Notes under the pieces: generated by a model
The model's input: the letters and a program-made list of their open reading frames with translations, nothing else
Told to the model about the DNA's origin: nothing
The model's database searches: none
From: an uncultured Bacteroidales bacterium
GTDB taxonomy: Bacteria; Bacteroidota; Bacteroidia; Bacteroidales; Paludibacteraceae
Direction of reading: 5' to 3'
Assembly: GCA_902799185.1 (NCBI GenBank)
Contig: CADBZO010000032.1
Coordinates: 1 to 33,606 of the forward strand
DNA length: 33,606 nt
Program-made: the position numbers and the translations under genes
Shown here: positions 1-7,701 of the stretch, piece after piece
How positions within the stretch are numbered: position 1 is the first letter of the stretch
Layout: every line of letters begins with the position of its first letter

Positions 1-2043
1 ATCTATACCCGCAAAGAGGGTGCAGAGATGGCAGACCAGTGGACTGCATTCTTCGCTCCGAAGGCAGAAGGCAACGACACCCTCACCGCCAAGATTGACG
101 CAGAGGCAGACAGCATTCTCTTCGTTCGCTTCAATAAGACCGTTGAAACTCCGGCTTGGAGTGATGAAGAAGGCGTCATCTGGAACAAGATGGAAGCTGA
201 CACCATCGACTACGCCGGTCTGACCTATACCATCACAGGCTGGGAAACCGGTACATGGAAGGTATATGTTCCCGAAGTTCCTGCTAAGTTCTATATCACC
301 GGTGACTCTGCACTCGTTGTGAACGCCGGCCTCAACAAAGAGAAAGCATGGGCTCCTGACGCTATCAAGGTAACCGAGGATTCCTATACCTTCGAGAACC
401 TCGCTGTTGGCGACTATAAACTCAAAGTAACCGATGGTGCTTGGAGTTCAGAAGAAACGTCGCGTATGAATCTCGGCTTCTCCGATTTGACTCAGGAGGA
501 CAAGGCAGGTCTGACTACAGACAATGACAACAATATCTGCTTCACCCTCAAAGAGGCTGGTAATGTCGTTGTTACCTGCAAGAAGGTTGAGGGCGTAACA
601 ACCTTCACCGTAACCGGTAAGTTCTACGTACCGGCAGAGCCGCAAGGCTGCGACTGGGAGAACATTGAGTTCCTGGGTGACGGCAGTCCTGAGCAGACCT
701 TCGGCAACCAGTTCAAGGTTTGCAAAGAGGGTGATGTTCCGGGTGTAGTCAACATCCAGAAGCCGGGCTTCGCTGCTGAGACAGGTATCTATGTAACCTT
801 CCCGAGCGCTGCCTTCGGTACCATCTCTCTGGCAGAGGGTCAGTACAAGATTGACGGCGCAGGTATGGTTCTCTACCTCTCTGCATTCACGGCAGTAGAG
901 ACCGAGGTAACGGTAGTATGCGAAAGCAAAGAGTACACCTTCACCGTATATAATGCAAAGGGCAGTGCTCCTGTAGTAGAGCATACTTACACAGTAGCAG
1001 GTGACAGCAAAGCTGCATTTGGTACGACTTGGGATCCGGCTAACACCGCTAACGACATGACGAAGCAAGAGGACGGTACCTACAAGTGGGAGAAAGAAGA
1101 TGTTGAGCTGCTTGCCGGTATGTTGACCTTCAAGGTCGCAGAGGATCACAAATGGACGGTATCTTATCCGGCAGACAACTACCAGCTGCCTATCGCCGAG
1201 ACCGGTAAATATAATGTTACCATCACCTTCAACCCGGAAGGCAATGTAGTAAATGCTACCGCTACCAAGACGGGCGAAGCTGTTATCATCCCGACCGTTG
1301 CAATGCACGGTAACTTCACCGGCAGCTGGGTTGATACGAAGAACTTCACCGTAGCCGAGGACAATGAGACAGCAACGCTGACCATGAACCTCACTGTAGG
1401 TAACTATGAGTTCGGTATGCGCATCGGCGGTCCGGCTAACTGGACGGCAAACGGCGTAGCCTTCACTCTTGAGAACACTTCGGCTGTAGTAGTTGCAGGT
1501 TCCGGTAACCTCACTCTCGCTGCAAACATTGAGGGTGAATATACCTTCACCTGGACTTACGCTACGAGCACGCTCTCTATCAAGTTCCCGGAGGGTGAGA
1601 TTGTAGAGCCGACTCTGGATAACGGCTACTATGTCATCGGTCTGAACGGATGGGATGTCGCTGACCTGACCGCGGACGACATGTTCTGGTCTACCGGCAT
1701 TGAAACGGGCGAGTACTCACTCAACGTTACCCTTGCTGTAGGCAATGAGTTCAAGGTGGTCTATGTAAAGGATGACAAGATTGAGACTTGGTTCCCGGAA
1801 GGCGACAACTACGTAGTAGATGCCAATCACGCAGGTGCGAAGACAATCTACTTCCGGCCGGGTTACAATGGTAACGATGACTGGTACGCAAAGTGCATCT
1901 ATGTAGCTCCTAATTCTGATACACCTACCGGCATCAACGCTATCAACGCGGACGCTAAGGCTGTGAAAGTACTCCGCAACGGCCAGCTCCTGATTATCAA
2001 GGGAGAAAAGACCTATAATGGATTAGGTACGCTCGTTCGCTGA
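1..2043 (+). CDS. Secreted multidomain carbohydrate-binding-like protein with C-terminal sorting tail (5' partial)
   Basis: The reading frame is open from base 1, so the true start and any signal peptide lie outside the window; an internal ATG at 28 is unlikely to be the start. The visible part (about 680 residues) is a string of beta-sandwich-like modules rich in Thr, Val, Gly and aromatics. Modules beginning KFYITGDSALVV (about residue 98), HGNFTGSW (about 436) and GYYVIGLNGWD (about 541) recur in the next gene. Such modules resemble SusE/SusF-type or CBM-like starch-binding repeats; this is family resemblance, not proof of ligand. The last 25 residues (KVLRNGQLLI...YNGLGTLVR) match a tail shared by several proteins in this window and probably act as a type IX-like sorting signal. 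Surface or secreted glycan binding is the inference. Confidence 0.8.
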   Translation: MYTRKEGAEMADQWTAFFAPKAEGNDTLTAKIDAEADSILFVRFNKTVETPAWSDEEGVIWNKMEADTIDYAGLTYTITGWETGTWKVYVPEVPAKFYITGDSALVVNAGLNKEKAWAPDAIKVTEDSYTFENLAVGDYKLKVTDGAWSSEETSRMNLGFSDLTQEDKAGLTTDNDNNICFTLKEAGNVVVTCKKVEGVTTFTVTGKFYVPAEPQGCDWENIEFLGDGSPEQTFGNQFKVCKEGDVPGVVNIQKPGFAAETGIYVTFPSAAFGTISLAEGQYKIDGAGMVLYLSAFTAVETEVTVVCESKEYTFTVYNAKGSAPVVEHTYTVAGDSKAAFGTTWDPANTANDMTKQEDGTYKWEKEDVELLAGMLTFKVAEDHKWTVSYPADNYQLPIAETGKYNVTITFNPEGNVVNATATKTGEAVIIPTVAMHGNFTGSWVDTKNFTVAEDNETATLTMNLTVGNYEFGMRIGGPANWTANGVAFTLENTSAVVVAGSGNLTLAANIEGEYTFTWTYATSTLSIKFPEGEIVEPTLDNGYYVIGLNGWDVADLTADDMFWSTGIETGEYSLNVTLAVGNEFKVVYVKDDKIETWFPEGDNYVVDANHAGAKTIYFRPGYNGNDDWYAKCIYVAPNSDTPTGINAINADAKAVKVLRNGQLLIIKGEKTYNGLGTLVR

Positions 2044-2050
2044 TCGTGAT

Positions 2051-2090
2051 AATAAACGGGGGCAACTACAAAGGGTTGCCCCTGTTTATT
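2051..2090 (+). terminator. Rho-independent-type hairpin
   Basis: Two 16-nt arms (2051-2066 and 2075-2090) pair with one G/T wobble around an 8-nt loop and are followed by a T-rich stretch. It lies 8 nt after the stop of the first gene. The AT-rich ends make it look functional in both directions. Confidence 0.75.
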
Positions 2091-2126
2091 TCTTTTGATA
2101 ATTAACACATTAACATTATTTATGCC

Positions 2127-3617
2127 ATGAGAAAAATTATCTCTCTTTTTGTCGCTGCGCTCTTCTGCGCAACTATGTTTGCTGCTACCGAGACGACGGT
2201 CTATTACACCGCTCCGGCAGCTACTATCGGTACTTATACCGTGAAACTGAATGTTCACTATGGCTGTAATGCCAATGACGCCTGGGAGCAGTTTACAATG
2301 ACGAAGACGGAGCAGATGTACAACAACGACCCCGTGTATTCTGCCTCTTTTACCGATAAGTGGGATGGCTTGTGTACCATGCAGTTCCAACTATATGACG
2401 GCGATACCCATAAATCGGAAGTAGCAGCCTTCAACGGTGCATGGACCGGTGCTGCGGCTTATAACGGCAAGATGTATGTTCATGGGACCGGCAAGTGGGT
2501 TACGCTCTCCGGCGAGGAGACTCTTCCTTCCATCCTCATGCACGGCAATTTCACCGGTGAATGGAAAGACACCGAGGAGTTCACCGCTTCGGAGGATAAG
2601 AAGACTGCTTCGCTGAAGATGACGATTGGAGTAGGTAACTACGAGTTCGGTATGAAGGTGGACGGCAGCTGGATAGCCAACGGCGCCGCTTTCACCCGTG
2701 AAGACAACTCCAAAGTAGTGAACACCGGTTCCGGCAACCTCACGCTCGCTGCTAATCCCGCAGGTGACTATACCTTCGTCTGGACGTATGAGACCAACAC
2801 CCTCACCGTCACCTATCCGCAGGGGGAGTTACAGGAACTTCCTAAGTTCTATATCACCGGTGACTCCGCGCTTGTGGTGGATGCCGGTCTGACTGCTGAC
2901 AAGGCATGGACGCCCGATGCTATCAAGTCTGAGAAAGACACCTTCGTTCTCAACCTCAAAGCAGACCAGTATTACCGCCTCAAACTGTCGCTGAACGGTA
3001 CATGGGGAGACGGACAAGTGAAAGGTTATACCGACCTCACCGAGCAAACTGCCGGACTGATAGACGACAGCAATGACCATAACATCGGCTTCAAACTGAC
3101 CGAGGCAGGCGAGGTGAAGGTCATCTACACCGCCGAGACCTTCAAGCTGGAAGGAAAATTCGCTTCTGACGAACCGGTGGTAGTGACTGTCGAGGACGGC
3201 TTCTATCTCGTTGGTTCCGTTATCGGATGGGAAGCTAAGGCTGATTACAAGTTCGCTCAGAATCCGGAGAACGACGCGGAGTATCTCCTCAACGATGTCA
3301 CCCTTGCTGAAGGCGACGGCATCAAGGTGGTCGGCTATGTATCCGGCAACGCTACCTGGTATCCGGACGGCGAAGGTACGGAGTATAAGGTAGATGCTGC
3401 GCATGCAGGCGTGAAGACCATTTACTTCCAGCCGGCGGGTAATACCGACTGGGCTGCCTTCGGCGGATTTATCTATATCCAGGCTAACGAAGATACTCCG
3501 GAGGGTATCGTTAACACCACTGTCGGGGCTAAGGCTGTGAAAGTACTCCGCAACGGCATCCTCCTCATCGAGAAAGCCGGTGTCCGTTACAACGTGATGG
3601 GCCAGGCAGTACAATAA
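2127..3617 (+). CDS. Secreted multidomain carbohydrate-binding-like protein, paralogue of the preceding gene
   Basis: 496 residues. A clear signal peptide (MRKIISLFVAALFCATMFA) supports the ATG at 2127. Residues about 25-130 (TTVYYTAP..., FTDKWDGLCTMQFQLYDG) resemble a CBM25/26-like starch-binding module. Then come a module starting MHGNFTGEW (about 137-232), one starting KFYITGDSALVV (about 240-347) and one starting GFYLVGSVIGWE (about 358-453). All three have counterparts in the upstream gene but in a different order, so the pair evolved by module duplication and shuffling. The end (KVLRNGILLIEKAG...YNVMGQAVQ) is the shared sorting-type tail. No catalytic motif is visible. A glycan-binding surface role is inferred; no SusC/SusD partner is present in the window. 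Confidence 0.82.
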   Translation: MRKIISLFVAALFCATMFAATETTVYYTAPAATIGTYTVKLNVHYGCNANDAWEQFTMTKTEQMYNNDPVYSASFTDKWDGLCTMQFQLYDGDTHKSEVAAFNGAWTGAAAYNGKMYVHGTGKWVTLSGEETLPSILMHGNFTGEWKDTEEFTASEDKKTASLKMTIGVGNYEFGMKVDGSWIANGAAFTREDNSKVVNTGSGNLTLAANPAGDYTFVWTYETNTLTVTYPQGELQELPKFYITGDSALVVDAGLTADKAWTPDAIKSEKDTFVLNLKADQYYRLKLSLNGTWGDGQVKGYTDLTEQTAGLIDDSNDHNIGFKLTEAGEVKVIYTAETFKLEGKFASDEPVVVTVEDGFYLVGSVIGWEAKADYKFAQNPENDAEYLLNDVTLAEGDGIKVVGYVSGNATWYPDGEGTEYKVDAAHAGVKTIYFQPAGNTDWAAFGGFIYIQANEDTPEGIVNTTVGAKAVKVLRNGILLIEKAGVRYNVMGQAVQ

Positions 3618-3632
3618 TTCCTCCCCGTAAGC

Positions 3633-3652
3633 ATCAGCCATGCATGGCTGAT
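3633..3652. repeat. Perfect 20-bp palindrome
   Basis: ATCAGCCATGCATGGCTGAT is fully self-complementary and sits just after the stop codon at 3615-3617, directly before the terminator. It may be part of a composite termination or REP-like element. It resembles, but does not equal, the CTCGGCAT palindromes at 14509, 33184 and 33221. Confidence 0.7.
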
Positions 3653-3658
3653 ATAGTA

Positions 3659-3684
3659 GAGGGGCATCCTTTCGGGTGCCCCTC
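3659..3684 (+). terminator. Terminator hairpin between convergent genes
   Basis: GAGGGGCATC pairs with GGTGCCCCTC (one wobble) around a CTTTCG loop, followed by TTCCTGCTTTTA. It lies between the convergent secreted-protein and phosphatase genes. Confidence 0.75.
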
Positions 3685-3698
3685 TTCCTGCTTTTATC

Positions 3699-3733
3699 TT
3701 TCGACTTTTTGCTTTCGACTTTCGACTACCGTC
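3699..3733. repeat. Phased heptamer repeat (TTTCGAC type)
   Basis: Five consecutive 7-nt units read TTTCGAC, TTTTTGC, TTTCGAC, TTTCGAC, TACCGTC. The tract abuts the stop codon of the alkaline phosphatase gene (minus strand). Similar 7-nt phased tracts occur at 13395 and 31811 inside genes. Confidence 0.7.
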
Positions 3734-5169
3734 TATTCCACCGCCTTCATGATCAGCGGGGCGATCTCCGTGTTGTCGTGCCATCCGCTGAATCGCTCTG
3801 CCCCTGCGCCGATAGCGAAGATCGGTACGGCGTGTGCGCTGTGCGCGCGGGTAGTCCAGCCTATATGCGCTTTCTTGTTCACCAATGCGATACCGGCGTC
3901 GCCGAGTGCATTGATGGTCTTGTACATCGTCTTGGTGTCTTTCGTCTGGTGCTTGCACGCCGCCTTATACAGCGCCTTCAGCTCTTTCTCTTCCTCCTCG
4001 CTTACCTCGATGCTCTCCCAGAGCCCCAACTGCTCGCGGTAGAGTTGCTGCACGGCTTCCCAGGAGGGTTTCTTGTTCTCCTTAAAGAGCTGCGTGAAGA
4101 GGTCGGACAGCACCCACGACGAGCATTGCTGGTATTGCAGTTGGTCCAGATGCAGGGTGTAGTCGCTGTTGCCGAGCGCCAGACCGCCTGTCTCATGGTC
4201 GGCGGTGACGATGATGAGTGTCTCGTCCGGATGCTCTTTATAGAACGCATACGCCACCCGCATCGCCTCGTCCATGTCCCATGTCTCGCCGAAAGCGGTA
4301 GCAGCATCGTCGCCGTGGCAGGCGTAGTCGATCATGCCGCCTTCTACCATCATGAAGAAACGGTCATAGCGGTTGTCGAGGAACGGGATAGCGGTGCTGA
4401 CGATCTCTTTGAGCGTCAGGTCGCCCTCCTTGCGGTCAATGGCGTAGGGCAGGTTGCTGCCGTGTACCATGCCCGTGTCGCCTTTCTGGACAAGGATTAG
4501 CTTCTCTACGGCCGGCTTGCCCTGGGTGCTCTCGGGAAAGTCGTTTTTCAGTAGCGCCTGCGCCTCTTGATAGCCGTGGGCGATGGTATAGCCCGCCTGC
4601 TCCGCCAGACGGTACAGGTTCTCTTTCTTGTCGTCGTGCTTGCCCTGCGGGTGATGGAAACCCGCGCCTCCGAAGAAGTCGAACCGGCTCTCGCACAGCT
4701 GCTTGCCTATCTTATAATAGGAGTCACGCGCAGGTACGTGTGCGTAGAAAGCCGCCGGTGTGGCGTGGTCGATGGCTACGGTGGTCATGATACCGATACC
4801 CCAGCCCTGTGCCTTCAGCTTCTCTGCGATAGTCGTCAGACGGGCGGAATCCCGGTCGAGGCCTAACATCCCGTTACGGGTCTTGGCGCCGGTCGCGAGG
4901 CACGTACCCGCAGCCGCCGAGTCGGTGATGCCGTTCGTCTTGGAGTAGGTGGAGGCGTGGCCTGAATAAGGAAAAGTGGTCATCAGCGTCTGTACGCGGC
5001 CCAGAGGCTCGCCCTGCAACGCGGAGCGGTACATCTCGGCGCCTAACACCTGGTTGGAACCCATGCCGTCGCCGATGAAATAGAATACGTATTTCGCTTG
5101 CGCGGAAAGGGATAAAGAAAAGTACACTGAAATAATGTACAATGTACAAAGGGAAATGAATCGTTTCAT
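3733..5169 (-). CDS. Alkaline phosphatase (PhoA family), secreted
   Basis: 478 residues; hydrolyses phosphate monoesters outside the cytoplasm using two Zn and one Mg. Residues 1-25 form a signal peptide ending SLSLSAQA. Family motifs appear in order: metal-binding IGDGMG (33-37), catalytic Ser84 in TDSAAAGT, DHATPAAFYAH, the EGGMIDYACHGDD metal site, TADHETGG, and a late His in RAHSAHAVPIFA. All expected catalytic and metal ligands seem present, so it should be active. It is the last gene of a minus-strand operon; its ATG overlaps the upstream stop as ATGA. Oddity: the hydrophobic core of the signal peptide (LCTLYII...) is encoded by a copy of the TGTACAA repeat in antisense. An acidic helical insert (SEEEEKELKALYK) sits in the C-terminal half. 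Confidence 0.93.
   Translation of the reverse strand: MKRFISLCTLYIISVYFSLSLSAQAKYVFYFIGDGMGSNQVLGAEMYRSALQGEPLGRVQTLMTTFPYSGHASTYSKTNGITDSAAAGTCLATGAKTRNGMLGLDRDSARLTTIAEKLKAQGWGIGIMTTVAIDHATPAAFYAHVPARDSYYKIGKQLCESRFDFFGGAGFHHPQGKHDDKKENLYRLAEQAGYTIAHGYQEAQALLKNDFPESTQGKPAVEKLILVQKGDTGMVHGSNLPYAIDRKEGDLTLKEIVSTAIPFLDNRYDRFFMMVEGGMIDYACHGDDAATAFGETWDMDEAMRVAYAFYKEHPDETLIIVTADHETGGLALGNSDYTLHLDQLQYQQCSSWVLSDLFTQLFKENKKPSWEAVQQLYREQLGLWESIEVSEEEEKELKALYKAACKHQTKDTKTMYKTINALGDAGIALVNKKAHIGWTTRAHSAHAVPIFAIGAGAERFSGWHDNTEIAPLIMKAVE
5121..5153. repeat. TGTACAA-family repeat inside a signal-peptide coding region
   Basis: The stretch contains AGTACACTGAAATAATGTAC followed by AATGTACAAAGGG, matching the TGTACAA-family core. 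Read on the minus strand it encodes LCTLYIISVYF of the phosphatase signal peptide. Confidence 0.7.
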
Positions 5170-6014
5170 ATCTTGCTAATAGAATTATTCGGGTTTGCCG
5201 GGGATTTCTTTCCGGATACGGCTTTCGCTGCCGTCCGGCGGTGGCGTTTGCGTTTCCGCGCCTCGCGTCTTCTCTCCGCCTGGTGCGCTTCGCGCTCTTC
5301 CATCGTCATATGGGGCGGAGGCTCGATGCCTTTCTCGCGAAGCCGCTGGTCCTGTATCTCCTGCTGGTGCTCTATCATACGCTCTTTCTCCTCGCGTTTG
5401 AGCGTCTCCACCTCTTTGGCGGAGAGAGCCTCGTGGGCGATCAGGTCCTCGTAGATAAGCAGCGTCGCCCAGGCGTCCGTGGAGGCGTAACGCGCCTGCT
5501 CCGGCGTCAGGTGGGTGTTCTCCCAGTTGGTGAGCTGTTGCGATTTGGAGATCTTCTTGCCGAAACAGATGGCAAAGACCTTTTGCAACCCCAAGTCCAG
5601 AATGCCGTACCGCGCTACCATGGACTGTACGTCCACGCAGTTGGCGGGCGTGAAGTCACGTCTGCGTCTCAGACCGTTGATGTCATCCCGGAAGGCAAGC
5701 CCTACCTTGCGGATAGACGGGTCGGCAAAGAGGTCCGCCAGCTCCTGGGGCATGCCTATATGCGTCAGGCGGAAGAGATAGCACCGCTCGTGGGAGGCTA
5801 TCTGCACCAGGGCGGTCGGGTAATGTACGCCCCGCTGGAAACTGGGGCGCGCTTCGGTATCGACACCGATAACAGGCTGTGTACGGAGATACGCCACCGC
5901 TTCGGCTACCTGCTCCTCCCGGTCCACCACAACCACCTCGCCTTCAAAGGCCGTTACCGGCATCCATTGCAGCAAGTCCTTGCTGATATGCTGAATATAG
6001 TGATTCTCTTCCAT
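5166..6014 (-). CDS. RNase D-like 3'-5' exonuclease (DEDDy)
   Basis: 282 residues from the ATG at 6014 (a TTG one codon upstream is less likely). DEDD exonuclease motifs are visible: D52-T-E54 in VIGVDTEARPSF (Exo I), D110/D111 in GLAFRDDINGL (Exo II) and Y176-A-S-T-D180 (Exo III, the y subtype). The single exonuclease domain (about 25-192) is followed by a long charged, very basic tail (about 200-275) ending in KRKRHRRTAAKAV, probably for nucleic-acid contact. There is no HRDC domain, so it is shorter than classical RNase D. It is translationally coupled on both sides: TGATG overlap with the DUF5063 gene and ATGA overlap with the phosphatase. The role is likely RNA processing or degradation; the exact substrate cannot be read. 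Confidence 0.88.
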   Translation of the reverse strand: MEENHYIQHISKDLLQWMPVTAFEGEVVVVDREEQVAEAVAYLRTQPVIGVDTEARPSFQRGVHYPTALVQIASHERCYLFRLTHIGMPQELADLFADPSIRKVGLAFRDDINGLRRRRDFTPANCVDVQSMVARYGILDLGLQKVFAICFGKKISKSQQLTNWENTHLTPEQARYASTDAWATLLIYEDLIAHEALSAKEVETLKREEKERMIEHQQEIQDQRLREKGIEPPPHMTMEEREAHQAERRREARKRKRHRRTAAKAVSGKKSPANPNNSISKI

Positions 6015-6034
6015 CAATCCATCAATCCGTCATT
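6011..6034. repeat. Short octamer tract
   Basis: Three 8-nt units (CCATCAAT, CCATCAAT, CCGTCATT) cover the junction between the DUF5063 stop and the exonuclease start codon. Confidence 0.5.
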
Positions 6035-6535
6035 CTTTTGAATAGCATGTAAGGCACGCATGACGGCGAGCAGTTTCTGGCCCCAATGTGCCTCGAAAGC
6101 TTCCTTGCATACCATCACTGCGTCGTGCATAATCGGTTCCTGACCGGTCTGGAAAGCAGCCGCCAGGTCCTTCAGCTCCTGATAGATATCTGCCACTCCT
6201 TCGGAGATATAGGCCGTCTGGACTTCGTCGGTATAGATCCCTCCGTCCACGAATACGTCCAGATAGGCGTCGTCCGAACCCATCAGGTTCCGGATGCCCA
6301 GCAGGGTATAGTTGTAATCCTCTTCGGTTACAAACCGCTGCGGGTCTTCCTCCAGCAGCCTCTCCTCCGGCATCTCCAACAGCCGTGTACGCAGATACAA
6401 CACCGGCAGCAGACGCAGCATCTGCTCACGCCATTCCTCGCGCGAGTGTTCTTCCGCTTTCTCAATCAGCAGACAGGTCTGTGCCGCCGCTGTCACGAAA
6501 GCAATAGTGGGCTCTTGATAAATAAATGAATTCAT
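6014..6535 (-). CDS. DUF5063-domain protein
   Basis: 173 residues from an ATG at 6535 (MNSFIYQEPTIAFV). The frame extends upstream to 6796, but that part overlaps the divergent promoter and upp, so the internal ATG is chosen. The protein is acidic and helical, with EEDYNYTLLGIRNLMGSDDAYLDVF and DEVQTAYISEGVADIYQELKDLA segments characteristic of a Bacteroidetes family found next to RNase D-like genes. No catalytic motif is seen and the function is unknown. It is the first gene of a three-gene operon driven by the promoter at 6553-6584. Its stop overlaps the next start by one base. Confidence 0.8.
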   Translation of the reverse strand: MNSFIYQEPTIAFVTAAAQTCLLIEKAEEHSREEWREQMLRLLPVLYLRTRLLEMPEERLLEEDPQRFVTEEDYNYTLLGIRNLMGSDDAYLDVFVDGGIYTDEVQTAYISEGVADIYQELKDLAAAFQTGQEPIMHDAVMVCKEAFEAHWGQKLLAVMRALHAIQKNDGLMD

Positions 6536-6552
6536 ACTTGTAAAAAATCGTG

Positions 6553-6584
6553 CAAATTTACGCAATTTTTTGCACATGTGCAAA
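6553..6584 (-). promoter_or_regulatory. Bacteroidetes-type promoter for the DUF5063-exonuclease-phosphatase operon
   Basis: On the minus strand TTTG (6584-6581), 20 nt, then TAAATTTG (6560-6553) match the Bacteroidetes -33/-7 consensus. The -33 part is half of the palindrome TTTGCACATGTGCAAA (6569-6584), which also serves the divergent promoter. Confidence 0.75.
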
Positions 6585-6600
6585 TTTTTTTGTACCTTTG
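6569..6600 (+). promoter_or_regulatory. Bacteroidetes-type promoter for upp
   Basis: TTTG (6569-6572), 20 nt, TACCTTTG (6593-6600). The start codon of upp is 50 nt further on. It shares its -33 palindrome with the opposite promoter. Confidence 0.8.
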
Positions 6601-6650
6601 CAGCGTTTTTTGGCGAATGCGCGTCATAAATAATCAAATTATAAATATCT

Positions 6651-7325
6651 ATGAATGTCATCAATCTATCGGAGCACAACAGCGTGCTCAACCAGTATCT
6701 GAGCGAGATTCGCGATGTGAATATCCAGAAGGACCCTCTCCGTTTCCGTAGGAACATAGAGCGCATCGGCGAGTTTATGGCCATGGAGGTGAGCAAGGTG
6801 CTGAATTATCAGCCGACGGAGGTGCAGACGCCCCTGGCTACCACTACCGTCAATACCATCAGCGACCGTCTCGTGCTGGCTACCATCCTGCGTGCCGGCC
6901 TGCCCTTGCACCAGGGTTTCCTGAATATTTTCGACCGTGCGGAGAACGCATTCCTGAGTGCCTACCGGCGTGAGAACAAGGAGGGTGAGCTGGAGATCGT
7001 GGCGGAATACATGGCCGCTCCGGCTATTGATGGCAAGACGCTGATCGTAGCCGATCCGATGCTGGCTACGGGTATGTCCATGGAGGTGGGCTATCTCGCC
7101 CTGCTCCGCCATGGCAAACCGACCCATACCCATCTCTGCTGCACCATCGGTACGCCGCAGGCGATAGAATGCCTGCGCCGCTCGCTCAATGACAGCCCGG
7201 ATGTGACACTCTGGTGTGCCGCAATCGACCCCGTGCTCAACGAGAAGAAATATATCGTGCCCGGTCTGGGCGATGCCGGAGACCTGTGCTACGGTACCAA
7301 AATCCATCTCTCCGATCGTAAGTAA
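6651..7325 (+). CDS. upp: Uracil phosphoribosyltransferase
   Basis: 224 residues; converts uracil and PRPP to UMP in pyrimidine salvage, cytosolic. The PRPP-binding loop is LIVADPMLATGMSM (about 131-144), and the C-terminal uracil-recognition segment is YIVPGLGDAGDLCYGT (about 202-217). Length and both motifs fit the family. The ATG is the first start after a strong promoter. It opens a plus-strand cluster with a VanZ-like gene and dprA. A nucleoside phosphorylase further along (15374) would supply bases to the same salvage route. Confidence 0.95.
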   Translation: MNVINLSEHNSVLNQYLSEIRDVNIQKDPLRFRRNIERIGEFMAMEVSKVLNYQPTEVQTPLATTTVNTISDRLVLATILRAGLPLHQGFLNIFDRAENAFLSAYRRENKEGELEIVAEYMAAPAIDGKTLIVADPMLATGMSMEVGYLALLRHGKPTHTHLCCTIGTPQAIECLRRSLNDSPDVTLWCAAIDPVLNEKKYIVPGLGDAGDLCYGTKIHLSDRK

Positions 7326-7335
7326 CAGATCTTAT

Positions 7336-7701
7336 ATGGCGTTCATACCTGCCGTCCTGGTGGCGGCAGGTATTGCTGTTCTCTCTCTCACGGAGGCTTC
7401 CCGCATGCCGTCCGTGCAAGTGAGCGACAAACTGGTGCACGGAGTGATGTATTGCGCCCTTGAGTGTGCGCTCATGGGCGCTTTCGTGTATATGCGCCGC
7501 ACCCGCGTACGCTGTTATCTCTCTACCTGCGTGGCAGCTACGTTCTATGGCGCCCTCATGGAGGTGTTGCAGCGTTTTTGCACCCTCACCCGCTCCGGGA
7601 GTATGGATGACCTCTTTGCCGACTTTGTCGGGGCGGTCATCGGAGCGGTGCTCGTAGCCCTGGTAGCCGCACGGATAAATGACCCAATGGTAAATGATTA
7701 A
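7336..7701 (+). CDS. VanZ-like small membrane protein
   Basis: 121 residues from the ATG at 7336, ten bases after the upp stop. Four hydrophobic segments are visible (about 3-17, 33-49, 57-72, 92-112). DKLVHGVMYCAL, FYGALMEVLQ and GSMDDLFADFVGAVIG match the VanZ-like pattern (D-K-x-x-H, E-x-x-Q, D-x-x-x-N/D). Function of these short VanZ-like proteins is not established. Its TAA directly precedes the dprA ATG, so co-transcription is very likely. The end carries an AATGGTAAAT direct repeat spanning the junction. Confidence 0.82.
   Translation: MAFIPAVLVAAGIAVLSLTEASRMPSVQVSDKLVHGVMYCALECALMGAFVYMRRTRVRCYLSTCVAATFYGALMEVLQRFCTLTRSGSMDDLFADFVGAVIGAVLVALVAARINDPMVND

Noticed and set aside
448..1308. 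Long minus-strand ORF inside the first secreted-protein gene
   Set aside because: It is antisense to a well-supported gene, has no recognisable motif and arises from the codon bias of the plus strand.
6536..6796. Upstream extension of the DUF5063 reading frame
   Set aside because: It runs through the divergent promoter and the start of upp; the ATG at 6535 gives the conserved-looking start.
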